Part shown: one piece after another, positions 51,768 to 63,620 of the stretch | Position numbering within the stretch: the stretch's first letter is position 1 | Layout: every line of letters starts with the position of its first letter | DNA from: Streptomyces canus | GTDB taxonomy: Bacteria; Actinomycetota; Actinomycetes; Streptomycetales; Streptomycetaceae | Direction of reading: 5' to 3' | Length of the DNA stretch: 64,000 bases | NCBI RefSeq assembly: GCF_030815415.1 | Contig: NZ_JAUSWW010000001.1 | Span: forward strand, 7,564,001 to 7,628,000 | Program-made: the position numbers and the translations under genes | The notes under the pieces: model-generated | What the model saw: only the letters and a program-made list of their open reading frames with translations | The model's database searches: none | Told to the model about the DNA's origin: nothing

Positions 51768-51790
51768 TTGTCAGTGGCTCCCCCTAGTCT
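51768..51790 (+). promoter_or_regulatory. PafBC-type DNA-damage promoter of uvrA
   Basis: TTGTCAGTG (51768-51776), 8 bases, TAGTCT (51785-51790). Exact match to TTGTCRNTG-N8-TAnnnT. The uvrA start is 57 bp downstream. No LexA-type palindrome (GAAC...GTTC) is visible, so control should be RecA/LexA-independent. Confidence 0.88.
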
Positions 51791-51847
51791 GAAAAAGCAC
51801 GGGGGCCCCGCCCCTGTCACTTCTTCTCAAGAAAGGTGCGGACCGGC

Positions 51848-54871
<3,024 letters not shown>

Positions 54872-54910
54872 GCCTCATGGGGGACAGGTCCTGAGAAATA
54901 CGGAAAAGTT

Positions 54911-54943
54911 CGGCGCCCCGTGGGAACTCCCCGCGGGGCGCCG
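54911..54943. terminator. bidirectional terminator between uvrA and the sugar kinase
   Basis: CGGCGCCCCG (54911-54920) and CGGGGCGCCG (54934-54943) form a perfect 10-bp stem with a 13-base loop. An A-rich stretch (GGAAAAG) precedes it, giving a short U-run on the minus strand, and ATCGTTG follows on the plus strand. It serves both convergent genes. Confidence 0.8.
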
Positions 54944-55030
54944 ATCGTTGCAGGATCAGCCGCCCGATCCCTGCGGCCGCGACGCACCTTGACTCCTGAA
55001 CAGTGGAATCGGCGGAAGGCCGAACGCCCC

Positions 55031-55942
55031 CTACAAGCCCCCGAGTTCGGAGGCGTACGGCGGTTCCGCCCCCGCCCGGGAGCAGGTGATCGCGGCTGCC
55101 CGCGCCGCGAATCGCAGCAGCCTCGTCCAGCCGTCGGCGCCCAGTCCCAGGAGCGCCTCGGCGGACAGGGCGTCCCGGACGGACAGGCCGTGCAGGAGCG
55201 CCGCGTTCACCGTGTCACCGGCCCCGATCGTGTCGACGACGTCGACCTTCTCGCCCGGCACGGAGTGCACCGAGCCGTCCCGGGTGAACGCGGTCAGACC
55301 GTCACCGCCCCGAGTGATCACGACGGCCGAAGGTCCCGCGGCCAGCCACTCGCGCGGGGTGCCGCCCAGCCACAGTGCGTCCTCCTCGGAGAGCTTGAGC
55401 AGGGACACCGACGGCAGCCAGCTCTTGAACCGGGCCCGGTAGGCGTCCGGATCGGGGATCAGCCCGGCCCGGATGTTCGGGTCGAGCGCGGTGAACACGC
55501 CCTGCGCGGCCGCGGTCCGCATCAGCTCCTCGTAGGCGCTCGCCCCCGGCTCCAGGACGAGCGAGCAGGTGCCGAAGGACACCGCGCGCGTACCGGCCGG
55601 GAGCGCGGCGGGGGCCGCGAACAGCCGGTCGGCGGTGCCCTCGACATAGAAGGAGTAGGCGGCCGAGCCACTCGCGTCGATCGTGGCGACCGCCAGAGTG
55701 GTCGGCTCCGGCCCGCGCTGCACCGCCGACACGTCCACCGACGCCCGCCGCAGCCCGTCGAGCAGGGCCTCGCCGAACGCGTCGGACGACGTACGGGAGC
55801 AGAAGGCGGCGGGGGAGCCGAGGCGACCGAGGGCGACGGCCGTGTTGTACGGGCCGCCGCCGAGCGCGGGCGTCAGTCCCGCCAGGGCTCCCGTGCCCTG
55901 CGGTACCAGGTCGATGAGAGCCTCACCGGCGACGACGATCAC
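55031..55942 (-). CDS. PfkB family carbohydrate kinase (fructokinase-like)
   Basis: A 303-aa ribokinase-fold sugar kinase. VVAGEALIDLVPQG, GGGPYNTAVALGRLG (signature 1) and DTIGAGDTVNAALLHGL (signature 2, catalytic Asp) are present. The GxALIDL start is typical of fructokinases. GTG 55942 follows AAAGGAAC. It lies downstream of a LacI regulator on the same strand, so its sugar is probably the regulator's inducer. Which sugar cannot be told; no sugar transporter is adjacent. Confidence 0.85.
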   Translation of the reverse strand: MIVVAGEALIDLVPQGTGALAGLTPALGGGPYNTAVALGRLGSPAAFCSRTSSDAFGEALLDGLRRASVDVSAVQRGPEPTTLAVATIDASGSAAYSFYVEGTADRLFAAPAALPAGTRAVSFGTCSLVLEPGASAYEELMRTAAAQGVFTALDPNIRAGLIPDPDAYRARFKSWLPSVSLLKLSEEDALWLGGTPREWLAAGPSAVVITRGGDGLTAFTRDGSVHSVPGEKVDVVDTIGAGDTVNAALLHGLSVRDALSAEALLGLGADGWTRLLRFAARAAAITCSRAGAEPPYASELGGL

Positions 55943-56126
55943 GAACGTGTTCCTTTCTCGGACTTGCGGGGCTGTCCCGCGGTTCGGGCACGGGTGGCGG
56001 AGGCGAGGGCAACCGCCCCTCGGGCAGCCCCTGTTGGGTGCTCCCGGCCGCTTCGGGCAGCCGCTGCCGTGACACCCCGGCGACTTCGGCCGGCCGCCGG
56101 AACACCTCGGCCCCCTCCGGCAGCGG

Positions 56127-57149
56127 TCATCCGGACACCACCGCCTCCTCGGGGCACCCGCACGACGTGCGATGCACGAGGGCACAGGGCAGGCGGACCG
56201 TCCGGGCCGGCCGGTCCGGATCGGCCAGGCGGTCCAGGAGGACCCGCACCGCCCGGGCGCCGATCTCCTTGCTGGGCTGGGCGATCGCGGTGAGCCGGGG
56301 GGAGAAGAGGTCGGCCCAGGCGAAGTCGTCGAAGCAGCACAGGGCGATGTCGCCGGGCACGGCGAGACCGTGGTCGCGCAGGGCGCGCAGCGCGCCGATG
56401 GTCATCGCGTTGTTGGCGGTGACGAGCGCCGTCGGCGGTTCGGGCAGGGCCAGCAGCGCCGCTGTGGCCCGCTCGGCACCGGCCGACGCGGAGTCGCCGT
56501 GGACCACGAGCCGTTCGTCGTACGGCAGCCCGGCGGCAGCGAGCCCGCCACGGTACCCGGCGACCCGCTCACCGCTGGTGCTGAGCCCGGGCAGCCCCGC
56601 CACCAGCCCGATCCGCCGGTGGCCGAGCACGGCGAGATGGGCGACCAGCTCGCTCATCGGCGCGGTGTTCTCGGCGCAGACCTGGTCGAAGGGCGGCGCG
56701 GCGTCGACGACACGGTCGAGGAGCACCGTGGGGACGGCATGGCGGCCGAGGTAGGCCAGCAGCTCCGCGGGGTCCGCGGAGGGCGCGACGATCATGCCGT
56801 CCACCCGCCGCTCGTGCAGCAGCTGGACGACCTTGCGTTCATGGGCGGGGTCGTCGTGCGGATCGGCGATCAGCAGGCTGTAGCCGCGTTCCAGGACCTC
56901 CGCCTCGACGCCCTGGAGGATCTCCGTGAAGTACGGATTGGTGATCGCCGACACCGCGAGCCCGATGGAGCGGGTGCGGGAGGTCACCAGGGAGCGGGCC
57001 AGGGTGTTGGGGGTGTAGCCGAGCTCGTCGATGGCGTCCAGGACGGCCTGGCGCGTGTGCGGGAGCACCGGCCGGGTGTCGTTGAGCACATGCGAGACGG
57101 TCGCCACGGACACGCCCGCACAGCGCGCGACATCGGCCATGGTCGGCAT
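56127..57149 (-). CDS. LacI family transcriptional regulator
   Basis: A 340-aa repressor. The N-terminal helix-turn-helix and hinge, TMADVARCAGVSVATVSHVL and YTPNTLARSLVTSRTRSIGL, bind DNA; the rest is the periplasmic-binding-like sugar domain. ATG 57149 follows GGAGGAG. A 28-bp perfect palindrome of LacI-operator type lies 80 bp upstream, so it most likely represses its own operon with the downstream PfkB kinase gene. Confidence 0.9.
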   Translation of the reverse strand: MPTMADVARCAGVSVATVSHVLNDTRPVLPHTRQAVLDAIDELGYTPNTLARSLVTSRTRSIGLAVSAITNPYFTEILQGVEAEVLERGYSLLIADPHDDPAHERKVVQLLHERRVDGMIVAPSADPAELLAYLGRHAVPTVLLDRVVDAAPPFDQVCAENTAPMSELVAHLAVLGHRRIGLVAGLPGLSTSGERVAGYRGGLAAAGLPYDERLVVHGDSASAGAERATAALLALPEPPTALVTANNAMTIGALRALRDHGLAVPGDIALCCFDDFAWADLFSPRLTAIAQPSKEIGARAVRVLLDRLADPDRPARTVRLPCALVHRTSCGCPEEAVVSG

Positions 57150-57230
57150 GACGCTCCTCCTGGACAGCCCTCGGGCGACATGCCTCGGCGGACACCGCTC
57201 AGGCCAGGAACGTATCCCATCCGACGCCTC

Positions 57231-57258
57231 ACGTAAACGCTTGCGCAAGCGTTTACGT
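57231..57258. promoter_or_regulatory. 28-bp perfect palindromic LacI-type operator
   Basis: The half-site ACGTAAACGCTTGC is followed immediately by its exact complement, centred between 57244 and 57245. The core AAACGCTTGCGCAAGCGTTT fits the CGnnnnCG-type centre of LacI-family operators. It lies between the XRE gene's stop (57278) and the lacI start (57149). Confidence 0.85.
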
Positions 57259-57277
57259 CAGGCGGGCCGCAGGCGGC

Positions 57278-58234
57278 TCACTCCCAGTCCCAGCCGATCC
57301 CCACGATCCCCGTCCGCACCCGCGGCTCGACGATGTGCACCGACCGGTGCGTCCCGGTGAGCGCCAGTTCCTGGCGCCCACTGCGCGGGGCCGCCGCCGA
57401 GTGCTGGGTGAACCGGTGGCAGCGGGCCGGCAGCGCGCTCTCGTCGAAGCGCACCTGGAGCGCGTACTGCCCGCCGGACGGGCCGAACCCGCGGATGTAC
57501 TCGCGGGAGACACCCGCCGTGCCGTCCTCGACGCCGTAGCGGAACAGAAAGGTGTCGCCGGCCCGCAGCCGGGTGTCGAAGAGCAGCTCGGCCACGAACA
57601 CGCCGGTCCCGTGGTGGGAGCGGACGCGTCCCGTGCGGCAGTTCTCCAGGGCATGCACCTGCATGCGCTCCGGCACGCACCCCGGGTCGCCGTGGTGCAC
57701 GGCCACGAACCGGTCGACGCCGTCCTGGTGGGCGCGCACGATGTGGTGCGACTCGCGCCCGAGAAGCTCCCGACGTCCCCCTATCCGTACCCGCTCGTGG
57801 TGCCCGAGGGTGTGCAGCCCGCCGTCCGGCGGTGAGTCCAGCTCGGCCAGCAGCCGCTCCAGTACGCCGGAGGCCTCGACGAGGGAACGGTAGGAGCGGA
57901 CGGCGGGGCGCTGGCCGGCCGCGTGTGCGTCGGCCTCGGCGAGCAGCCGGATCAGTGACTCCTCCGGCAGCTGGAGGATCTCCTCCAGGGCCCGCACCGC
58001 GCGCAGCGACTCGGGGCGCTGGGGGCGGCGCGCACCCTGCTGCCAGTAACTCAGGCTGGTCACGCCGACCTTGACCCCGTAGCGCGACAGATGGTGCTGC
58101 ACGCGCTGGAGCGGCAGTCCGCGGGCGGCGATCGCCGCCCGCAGGGCGACATGGAAGGGGCCGCCTCGCAGGGCCGTGTCCAGTTCCGCGTCGGCGACGG
58201 CGGAGACGTCCCCGTGCTGTGTGGCGTGCGGCAT
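57278..58234 (-). CDS. XRE-type helix-turn-helix protein with C-terminal beta-rich domain
   Basis: A 318-aa protein. Residues about 25-75 look like a Cro/C1-type HTH (ALRAAIAARGLPLQRVQHHL ... GVTSLSYWQQGARRPQRPES). The middle is helical, and the C-terminal 180 residues (LGHHERVRIGGRRELLGRES ... GIVGIGWDWE) appear beta-rich, perhaps a ligand domain. ATG 58234 has AAAGG with a 7-base spacer; an upstream ATG at 58258 is less likely. Common in Streptomyces, function unknown. Confidence 0.75.
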   Translation of the reverse strand: MPHATQHGDVSAVADAELDTALRGGPFHVALRAAIAARGLPLQRVQHHLSRYGVKVGVTSLSYWQQGARRPQRPESLRAVRALEEILQLPEESLIRLLAEADAHAAGQRPAVRSYRSLVEASGVLERLLAELDSPPDGGLHTLGHHERVRIGGRRELLGRESHHIVRAHQDGVDRFVAVHHGDPGCVPERMQVHALENCRTGRVRSHHGTGVFVAELLFDTRLRAGDTFLFRYGVEDGTAGVSREYIRGFGPSGGQYALQVRFDESALPARCHRFTQHSAAAPRSGRQELALTGTHRSVHIVEPRVRTGIVGIGWDWE

Positions 58235-58431
58235 GCAGGGGCCTTTCTGTGTGGTCACGACGGCTGGTCAGACCGTTCGTGCGGATTCGCACCGGGGCCG
58301 GGGCGTCTTCACATCCGTACGCCGTTCTTCACGATCCCGAGTTCCCCCGCATTGAAGCGTGTTGACCAAGTCCCGACAACACCTCATGCCCAACAGTCAC
58401 GCGCTCCTGGCCGGGATGCGGCCTGGAGAAG

Positions 58432-58806
58432 TCAAGTCGGCGCGCTTGAGCCGTCGTTGCCCAGTACGTCTCTGATCGCCCGTGCGGAGAGCGCGGACTT
58501 GTGAAGGAAGCCGCGCGCCGGGCTGGCGGCCACGAGTTCCTCGAAGTCGTCCAGGGAGTGTGTGGAGATCAGGATGATCACGGACGTGACAGTGCCGGCG
58601 AGCTCCACCGCGAGGTCGAAGCCGTTCTCCCCGTTGAGGTCGAGATCCACCAGGACGATGTCCGGGGCCAGCTCGGTGGCCCGTGCCAGAGCTTCCGAAC
58701 CTGACATGGCGACGCCGACGACGGGTATCCCGTCGCGCTCCAGCAGAGTGCGCGCGGCTTCCAGGAATCGAATGCTGTCATCGACGAGAAGACAGCTCAT
58801 GGACAT
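58432..58806 (-). CDS. stand-alone response-regulator receiver domain
   Basis: A 124-aa CheY-like protein made only of a receiver domain. The acidic pocket is D9-D10, the phosphoacceptor D54 in VLVDLDLNGE, switch Ser/Thr in LISTHS (81-84), and K103 in FLHKSA. There is no DNA-binding domain. It is the nearest gene upstream of, and divergent from, the sugar-binding lipoprotein and histidine kinase pair, so it may take phosphate from that kinase. This is inferred from location. Confidence 0.88.
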   Translation of the reverse strand: MSMSCLLVDDSIRFLEAARTLLERDGIPVVGVAMSGSEALARATELAPDIVLVDLDLNGENGFDLAVELAGTVTSVIILISTHSLDDFEELVAASPARGFLHKSALSARAIRDVLGNDGSSAPT

Positions 58807-59048
58807 GCCCCACAGGGTCCCAACAGGCAGGTGATTGCGCTTTCCGGCTACCCGGAAGGAGTCGACGCGCGTTGCTTCCGGGCAGCTGGAATGTGCTGAA
58901 AGTCCCTTGCCGAATCCACCGGTTCCCGCTCACTCAGCGCAGCGGCACGTCACCGGGGGTAGCATATGAGCTGCCCTGGGGAGGCCGCTGAAGCCCGGTC
59001 GAGTGGGGGTGCGCGATGCCTGCGTGGCTCAGCAACGTCGGAGCGGAT

Positions 59049-60401
59049 GTGCATCATCGCGCCCTGACCGCAAGGTTGCTGGGGGCCGCCCTGCTGCTGG
59101 CCGCGTGCGGCGGGGGAGGCGAGGACGACGGCACGGGTGGCGAGGCGCGCGGTGACACGACCTGCGACGGCAGGATCGAGGGCACCGAGCATCTCACCAT
59201 GTGGTTCCACGCCGGGCCGAGCGGGGAGCTCAGCACCCTGCAGCAGCAGGTCGCGGAGTTCAACCAGGCACAGAGACAGGTGCGGGTGGAGCTCGTCACC
59301 CTGCCCGAGCACCGCCCGTACACCGACCTGGTGAACTCCGCCGCGGCCAGCGGCGACCTTCCGGACCTGCTCGACATCGACGGCCCCAATCTCTACAGCT
59401 ATGCCTGGTCCGGCAAGCTCAAGCCGATCGACTCCTGCGTCCCCGACAGCGTGCGGAGCGATCTGCTGGCCTCGATCCGCCAACAGGGCACGTACGCGGG
59501 GAAGCTGTACGGCATCGGCACCTTCGACTCCGGACTGGGGCTGTATGTGCGCCCCTCGGTGCTGCAGAAGGCCGGCATCCGTATCCCCCAGGGCGTCGAC
59601 GACGCCTGGACCTCCGACGAATTCACGGACGTGCTGCGCACCCTGCGCGAGGCGGGCCACCAGACCCCCGTCGACATCGGGCTCGTCCACGCGCAGCCCG
59701 GCGAGGAGTGGAACACCTACGGCTTCGCGCCCGCGGTGTGGTCGGCGGGCGGTGATCTCATCGAGCCCAGGACGTTCCGCACGGCCGACGGCTTCCTCAA
59801 CAGTCCTGAGTCGGTCAAGGCGCTCACCACCCTGCAGACCTGGGTCAAGGAGGGGCTCGTCGAGCCCGGCAGGACCGACGACCAGGCGTTCAGCGAGGGC
59901 CGTAGCGTCATCTCCTGGACCGGCCACTGGTGGTACCCGGACTACAGCAAGGCGCACCCCGGCGATGTGGCGATCGTGCCGCTGCCCGACTTCGGCCGGG
60001 GCACGGTGACCGGGATGGGCTCCTGGCAGTGGGGCGTCACCTCCGGCGCGGCGGACGGGGACGCCGTCTGGCGCTTCCTCGCCTACCTGTTGAGGCCGGA
60101 CCAGGTCCACCGGATGAGCGAGGCCAACGGCGGGATCCCGGCCACGCACAGCGCGGTGGAGCTCTCGTCCGCCTACGCCACCGGAGGTGCCGAGCGCCTG
60201 TTCATCGAGCAACTGACGCGCGGCGTCGCCCGGCCCCGGCCGCGGACGCCCGCCTACCCGGCGGTCACCGACGCCTTCTCCCGGGCCTTCGCCAAGATCA
60301 TGTTCGACGAGGCGCCGGTGCGGGCCACACTCGACGGGGCGGTGCGGGCCATCGACAAGGACTTGGCGGACCACCAGTACTACCCGCCCACCGGGCGCTG
60401 A
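59049..60401 (+). CDS. extracellular solute-binding lipoprotein (carbohydrate type) beside a histidine kinase
   Basis: About 450 aa. A short signal (VHHRALTARLLGAALLLAAC) ends in the lipobox LLAAC; starting at ATG 59016 would add 11 residues. The mature part is a family-1 sugar-binding protein: LTMWFHAGPSGELSTLQQQV, DLPDLLDIDGPNLYSYAWSG, GKLYGIGTFDSGLGLYVR. No permease or ATPase genes follow. Instead the next gene, 9 bp after the stop, is a histidine kinase. The protein is thus likely a ligand sensor that docks on the kinase's outer domain rather than a transporter part. Confidence 0.82.
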   Translation: MHHRALTARLLGAALLLAACGGGGEDDGTGGEARGDTTCDGRIEGTEHLTMWFHAGPSGELSTLQQQVAEFNQAQRQVRVELVTLPEHRPYTDLVNSAAASGDLPDLLDIDGPNLYSYAWSGKLKPIDSCVPDSVRSDLLASIRQQGTYAGKLYGIGTFDSGLGLYVRPSVLQKAGIRIPQGVDDAWTSDEFTDVLRTLREAGHQTPVDIGLVHAQPGEEWNTYGFAPAVWSAGGDLIEPRTFRTADGFLNSPESVKALTTLQTWVKEGLVEPGRTDDQAFSEGRSVISWTGHWWYPDYSKAHPGDVAIVPLPDFGRGTVTGMGSWQWGVTSGAADGDAVWRFLAYLLRPDQVHRMSEANGGIPATHSAVELSSAYATGGAERLFIEQLTRGVARPRPRTPAYPAVTDAFSRAFAKIMFDEAPVRATLDGAVRAIDKDLADHQYYPPTGR

Positions 60402-60410
60402 GGAACGAAC

Positions 60411-63143
60411 ATGCGCGGCGTGGGACCGACACGGACGGAGCGCCCCCCGCTCCTGGCCCGTCTGCGCGTCGGACGCAAGCTGATGCTTCTCGTGCTGCTG
60501 CCGGTGACCGGACTGCTGGCCTTCATCGCCTTCAGCGGCGTCGCCCAGTGGCAGGAGGCGCGCGACCTGCGGGCCTTCCACACCACGACCGAGGTGTCGT
60601 TCGCGCTCACCGAGGTCTCCGACGCCGTCGCCCGGGAGCGGATCGCCGCCGTACAGGCCAGGCTGCGCCCGGGCACGGTCACCCCGGCGGCCCGTACCGC
60701 GGCCGAACGGACCACGGACCAGGCCCTGGAGCGGGCCGTCGACCGAACCGCCGGCTGGACCGGGGCCGACGCCGCCGGAGACCTCGACGCCGCCGGACGC
60801 CGACTGCACGCGCTGCGCGTCCAGACGGGCACCGCCTCGCTCACCGCCCCCACGGTGGCCCAGGACTACGCGGGCATCGAGGACGCCCTGCTCGACCACG
60901 TCGCCGTGTTCGAATCGGGGAGCCCCACCCGGACCTCGGGCCGTGCCGCGGACGCCCACATCGCCCTCGTACGGGCCATCGAGGCCGCCGAACGCGAGCG
61001 CGTGGAGCTGGCGATCCTGCTGGACGCACCCGCCGGGCAAGGCCCCACCGCCGCCGGACGCTGGCCCGAGCTGGAGGCGGCCGAACTGGACACGTTCCGG
61101 CAGAACACCTCGGACGACCTGCGGGGCGAGCTGTACAGCACCCAGTTCGAGGCGCCCGGCCGGGCCGTCCGCAAGGTCCGCGACACGCTCGCCGCACCCG
61201 TCCCCGAGACCGTCCGCCTGCCGTCGTACGAGAGCTGGCTGACCCACTCCACGGCCCGCATCGACTCCCTGCGCGGCATCCAGGACCGGGCCGCACATGC
61301 CCTCGAGGTCACCGCCGCGCGCGACCGCCACAGCGCGGAGACCCGCGTACGGCGCGACCTCGCCGTCTCCCTGGCCGTCCTCGGCGTCGTCACCGTCCTC
61401 GCGCTGGCCCTGCGCCGCTCCATCACCCGCCCCCTCAGCGAGGTCTCCCAGGGCGCGCGGGCCCTGTCGGACGGCGATCTCTCGTACGACATCCGGTATG
61501 CCGGCCGTGACGAACTCGGCGATGTGGCCGACACCTTCCGCGAACTGCGCGTCACCACCGAGCGGCTGGCCGGCGAGATCCGCGCCATGAATACGGCGAT
61601 CGACGACAACCGGCTCGGACACCGCGCCGACGTCGCCCCCTTCGACGGCACCTGGGCCCAGCTGCTCGGCGGAATGAACGGCACCATGGCGTCCTTCGCC
61701 GCGGCCCACGGGCGGCGTGAGAAGGCCGAACAGGAAGTGGCGAGCATTTTCAACCTCTCCCTCGACCTGCTCTGCATCAGCGGCGTCGACGGCTACTTCA
61801 AGCGGGTCAACCCGGCCTTCGAGAGGACCCTCGGCCATTCGGGCGAGGAACTGCTGTCCAAGCCCTACCTGGAGTTCGTGCACGCGGACGACCGGGAGGC
61901 CACCCGCGTCGCCCTCGACCGGCTCGCGAGCGGCGCCGATGTGGCCGAGTTCGAGAACCGCTACCTGCGTGCCGACGGCACCGAGTGCTGGCTCCAGTGG
62001 AGCGCCCGGCCGGTCCCCGAGGAGGGCCTCGTCTACGCCACCGCGCGCGACGTCACCGAGAGCCGCCGGGCCGCACTGGAGCAGGCCGCGCTGCGCCGGG
62101 TCGCCACCCTGGTGGCCCGCGGAGCCCCGCCGTCCGAGGTGTTCACGAGGGTGGCGGAGGAGGTCGGGGCCCTGCTGAACACGACCGTGGCCGTGCTGCG
62201 GCAGGAGCCCGACGGCAGCCGGACGGTCCTCGGCACCGTGTACGGGATCCCGGAGGAGCTCGAGCGGGCCGGCCACGAGGAGCGTCGGCAGGCGGGCCTC
62301 AAGGCGATGCGCGAGGTGTCCGGGACCCGGCGCGCGGCTCATGTCGGACAGGTCGTGGGCGCGCCCATCGTCGTCGAGGACCGGCTGTGGGGCTTCGTCC
62401 TCGCGGCCTCCCCGCTGGACGCCCTGCCCGCCGGCACCGAGTCGCGGCTTGCCGACTTCACCGAGCTCATCGCCACCGCCATCGTCAACGCCGACAGCCG
62501 CGCCCAGCTGACCGCGTCACGCGCGCGCGTGGTGGCCGCCTCGGACGCCTCCCGGCGCAGGATCGAGCGCGATCTGCACGACGGGGTCCAGCAGCGGCTC
62601 GTCGCCCTCCAACTGGACCTGAGACTGGCCGAGTCCCTGCTGACGGACCCGTCCTCCGAACTCGCCGAGCAGCTCGCCCATGTGGGCAAGGGCCTCGACG
62701 ACGCCTTCCAGGACCTGCTCCAGGTGGCCCGCGGCATCCACCCGGCCATCCTCTCCAAGGGCGGCCTGGGCCCCGCCCTGCGCTCCCTGGCCCGCCGCTC
62801 CGCCGTCCCTGTGGAACTCGACCTGAAGCTGCCCGCGTCGCGTCTCCCGGAGCAGCTGGAGGTGGCCGCGTACTACGTCACCTCGGAGTGCCTCACCAAC
62901 GCGGTGAAGCACGCCCACGCGCGCGTGGTGGAGGTCGGGGCCGAGATCCGGGAGGACCGGCTGGAGATGGTCATCCGCGACGACGGCGTCGGGGGAGCCG
63001 AGCCCGGCCGCGGGTCCGGGCTGATCGGGCTCATCGACCGCGTCGAGGCGATCGGCGGCAAGCTGGACGTCAGCAGTCCGCCGGGCGAGGGCACCACCCT
63101 GGAGGTACGGCTGCCGCTGAGCCCGCCGCCGACGAACGTGTGA
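60411..63143 (+). CDS. NarL-type sensor histidine kinase, HAMP-PAS-GAF, 910 aa
   Basis: First membrane helix near residues 23-45 (KLMLLVLLPVTGLLAFIAFS), a helical extracellular domain of about 270 residues, second helix near 320-340, then HAMP (RRSITRPLSEVSQGARALSD). A PAS domain follows (FNLSLDLLCISGVDGYFKRV ...), then GAF (about 560-690). HisKA_3 has ERDLHDGVQQRLVALQ with H723, and the HATPase has ECLTNAVKHAH, DDGVGG and GSGLIGLIDRVEAIGG. It overlaps functionally with the lipoprotein gene 9 bp upstream. The cognate regulator is probably the one at 63621. The extracellular domain should read the lipoprotein's ligand state. Confidence 0.9.
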   Translation: MRGVGPTRTERPPLLARLRVGRKLMLLVLLPVTGLLAFIAFSGVAQWQEARDLRAFHTTTEVSFALTEVSDAVARERIAAVQARLRPGTVTPAARTAAERTTDQALERAVDRTAGWTGADAAGDLDAAGRRLHALRVQTGTASLTAPTVAQDYAGIEDALLDHVAVFESGSPTRTSGRAADAHIALVRAIEAAERERVELAILLDAPAGQGPTAAGRWPELEAAELDTFRQNTSDDLRGELYSTQFEAPGRAVRKVRDTLAAPVPETVRLPSYESWLTHSTARIDSLRGIQDRAAHALEVTAARDRHSAETRVRRDLAVSLAVLGVVTVLALALRRSITRPLSEVSQGARALSDGDLSYDIRYAGRDELGDVADTFRELRVTTERLAGEIRAMNTAIDDNRLGHRADVAPFDGTWAQLLGGMNGTMASFAAAHGRREKAEQEVASIFNLSLDLLCISGVDGYFKRVNPAFERTLGHSGEELLSKPYLEFVHADDREATRVALDRLASGADVAEFENRYLRADGTECWLQWSARPVPEEGLVYATARDVTESRRAALEQAALRRVATLVARGAPPSEVFTRVAEEVGALLNTTVAVLRQEPDGSRTVLGTVYGIPEELERAGHEERRQAGLKAMREVSGTRRAAHVGQVVGAPIVVEDRLWGFVLAASPLDALPAGTESRLADFTELIATAIVNADSRAQLTASRARVVAASDASRRRIERDLHDGVQQRLVALQLDLRLAESLLTDPSSELAEQLAHVGKGLDDAFQDLLQVARGIHPAILSKGGLGPALRSLARRSAVPVELDLKLPASRLPEQLEVAAYYVTSECLTNAVKHAHARVVEVGAEIREDRLEMVIRDDGVGGAEPGRGSGLIGLIDRVEAIGGKLDVSSPPGEGTTLEVRLPLSPPPTNV

Positions 63144-63252
63144 CCGCCCGACGCGCACGCGGGGGGAGTTGTCCGGGCGGGGGGACCTCGGACTCGGTGA
63201 CGTCGCGTACGCGCCGGGCGGTCGTGTCGGACGGAGAGGCTGCCGTCCGGTT

Positions 63253-63414
63253 CTAGGGGCGGTGGGTACCGCCGCGGTGCGCCGACTGCAGGCGCTTGGC
63301 GCGCACTATGTCGGGATCACGGGGGTCGAGGGCCTCGCCGAAGCCGTACGTGTCCCCGGTGCCGGGGCGGGCACGGGTCGACCGCCTCGCCTTCTCGATC
63401 CGTGTCCGTCGCAT
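63253..63414 (-). CDS. small basic hypothetical protein (53 aa)
   Basis: On the minus strand an ATG at 63414 opens a 53-aa frame: MRRTRIEKARRSTRARPGTG, then DTYGFGEALDPRDPDIVRAK, then RLQSAHRGGTHRP. The centre YGFGEALDPRDPDIVRAKRL is compact and codon use is normal, so it looks like a real gene. It lies within the 477 bp between the histidine kinase and its regulator, opposite in strand. Small proteins of this look occur in other Streptomyces (recalled, not searched). Function unknown. Confidence 0.55.
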   Translation of the reverse strand: MRRTRIEKARRSTRARPGTGDTYGFGEALDPRDPDIVRAKRLQSAHRGGTHRP

Positions 63415-63620
63415 GTCCCGCAACCCTTCGGTCCCGCGACCCGTCGCCTCTCACCCGAAGTGACCGGTCGCTCTGCATCGCACTGGTACGAGAATCGCTC
63501 GCACCCGCCCGTGTGTCGTCACGGCAGGACCCCAATTCCGCTTCCGGCTAGCCGTAATCCGGCCGGTGGGGCAGGCTGTTGGGCGCGCAGCAGATCGGTC
63601 GGGCAAGGGGGGCCGGGGCC

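Noticed and set aside
56127..57149. LacI operator palindrome considered as a terminator for the XRE gene
   Set aside because: It lies 20 bp after the XRE stop, but the stem has no loop (it is a continuous 28-bp palindrome) and its core matches LacI-family operators.
58950..62342. An 1130-codon minus-strand open frame
   Set aside because: It lies opposite the lipoprotein and histidine kinase genes, which have clear motifs in the plus frame. Its composition (Gly, Arg, Ala rich, no domains) is that of a high-GC shadow.
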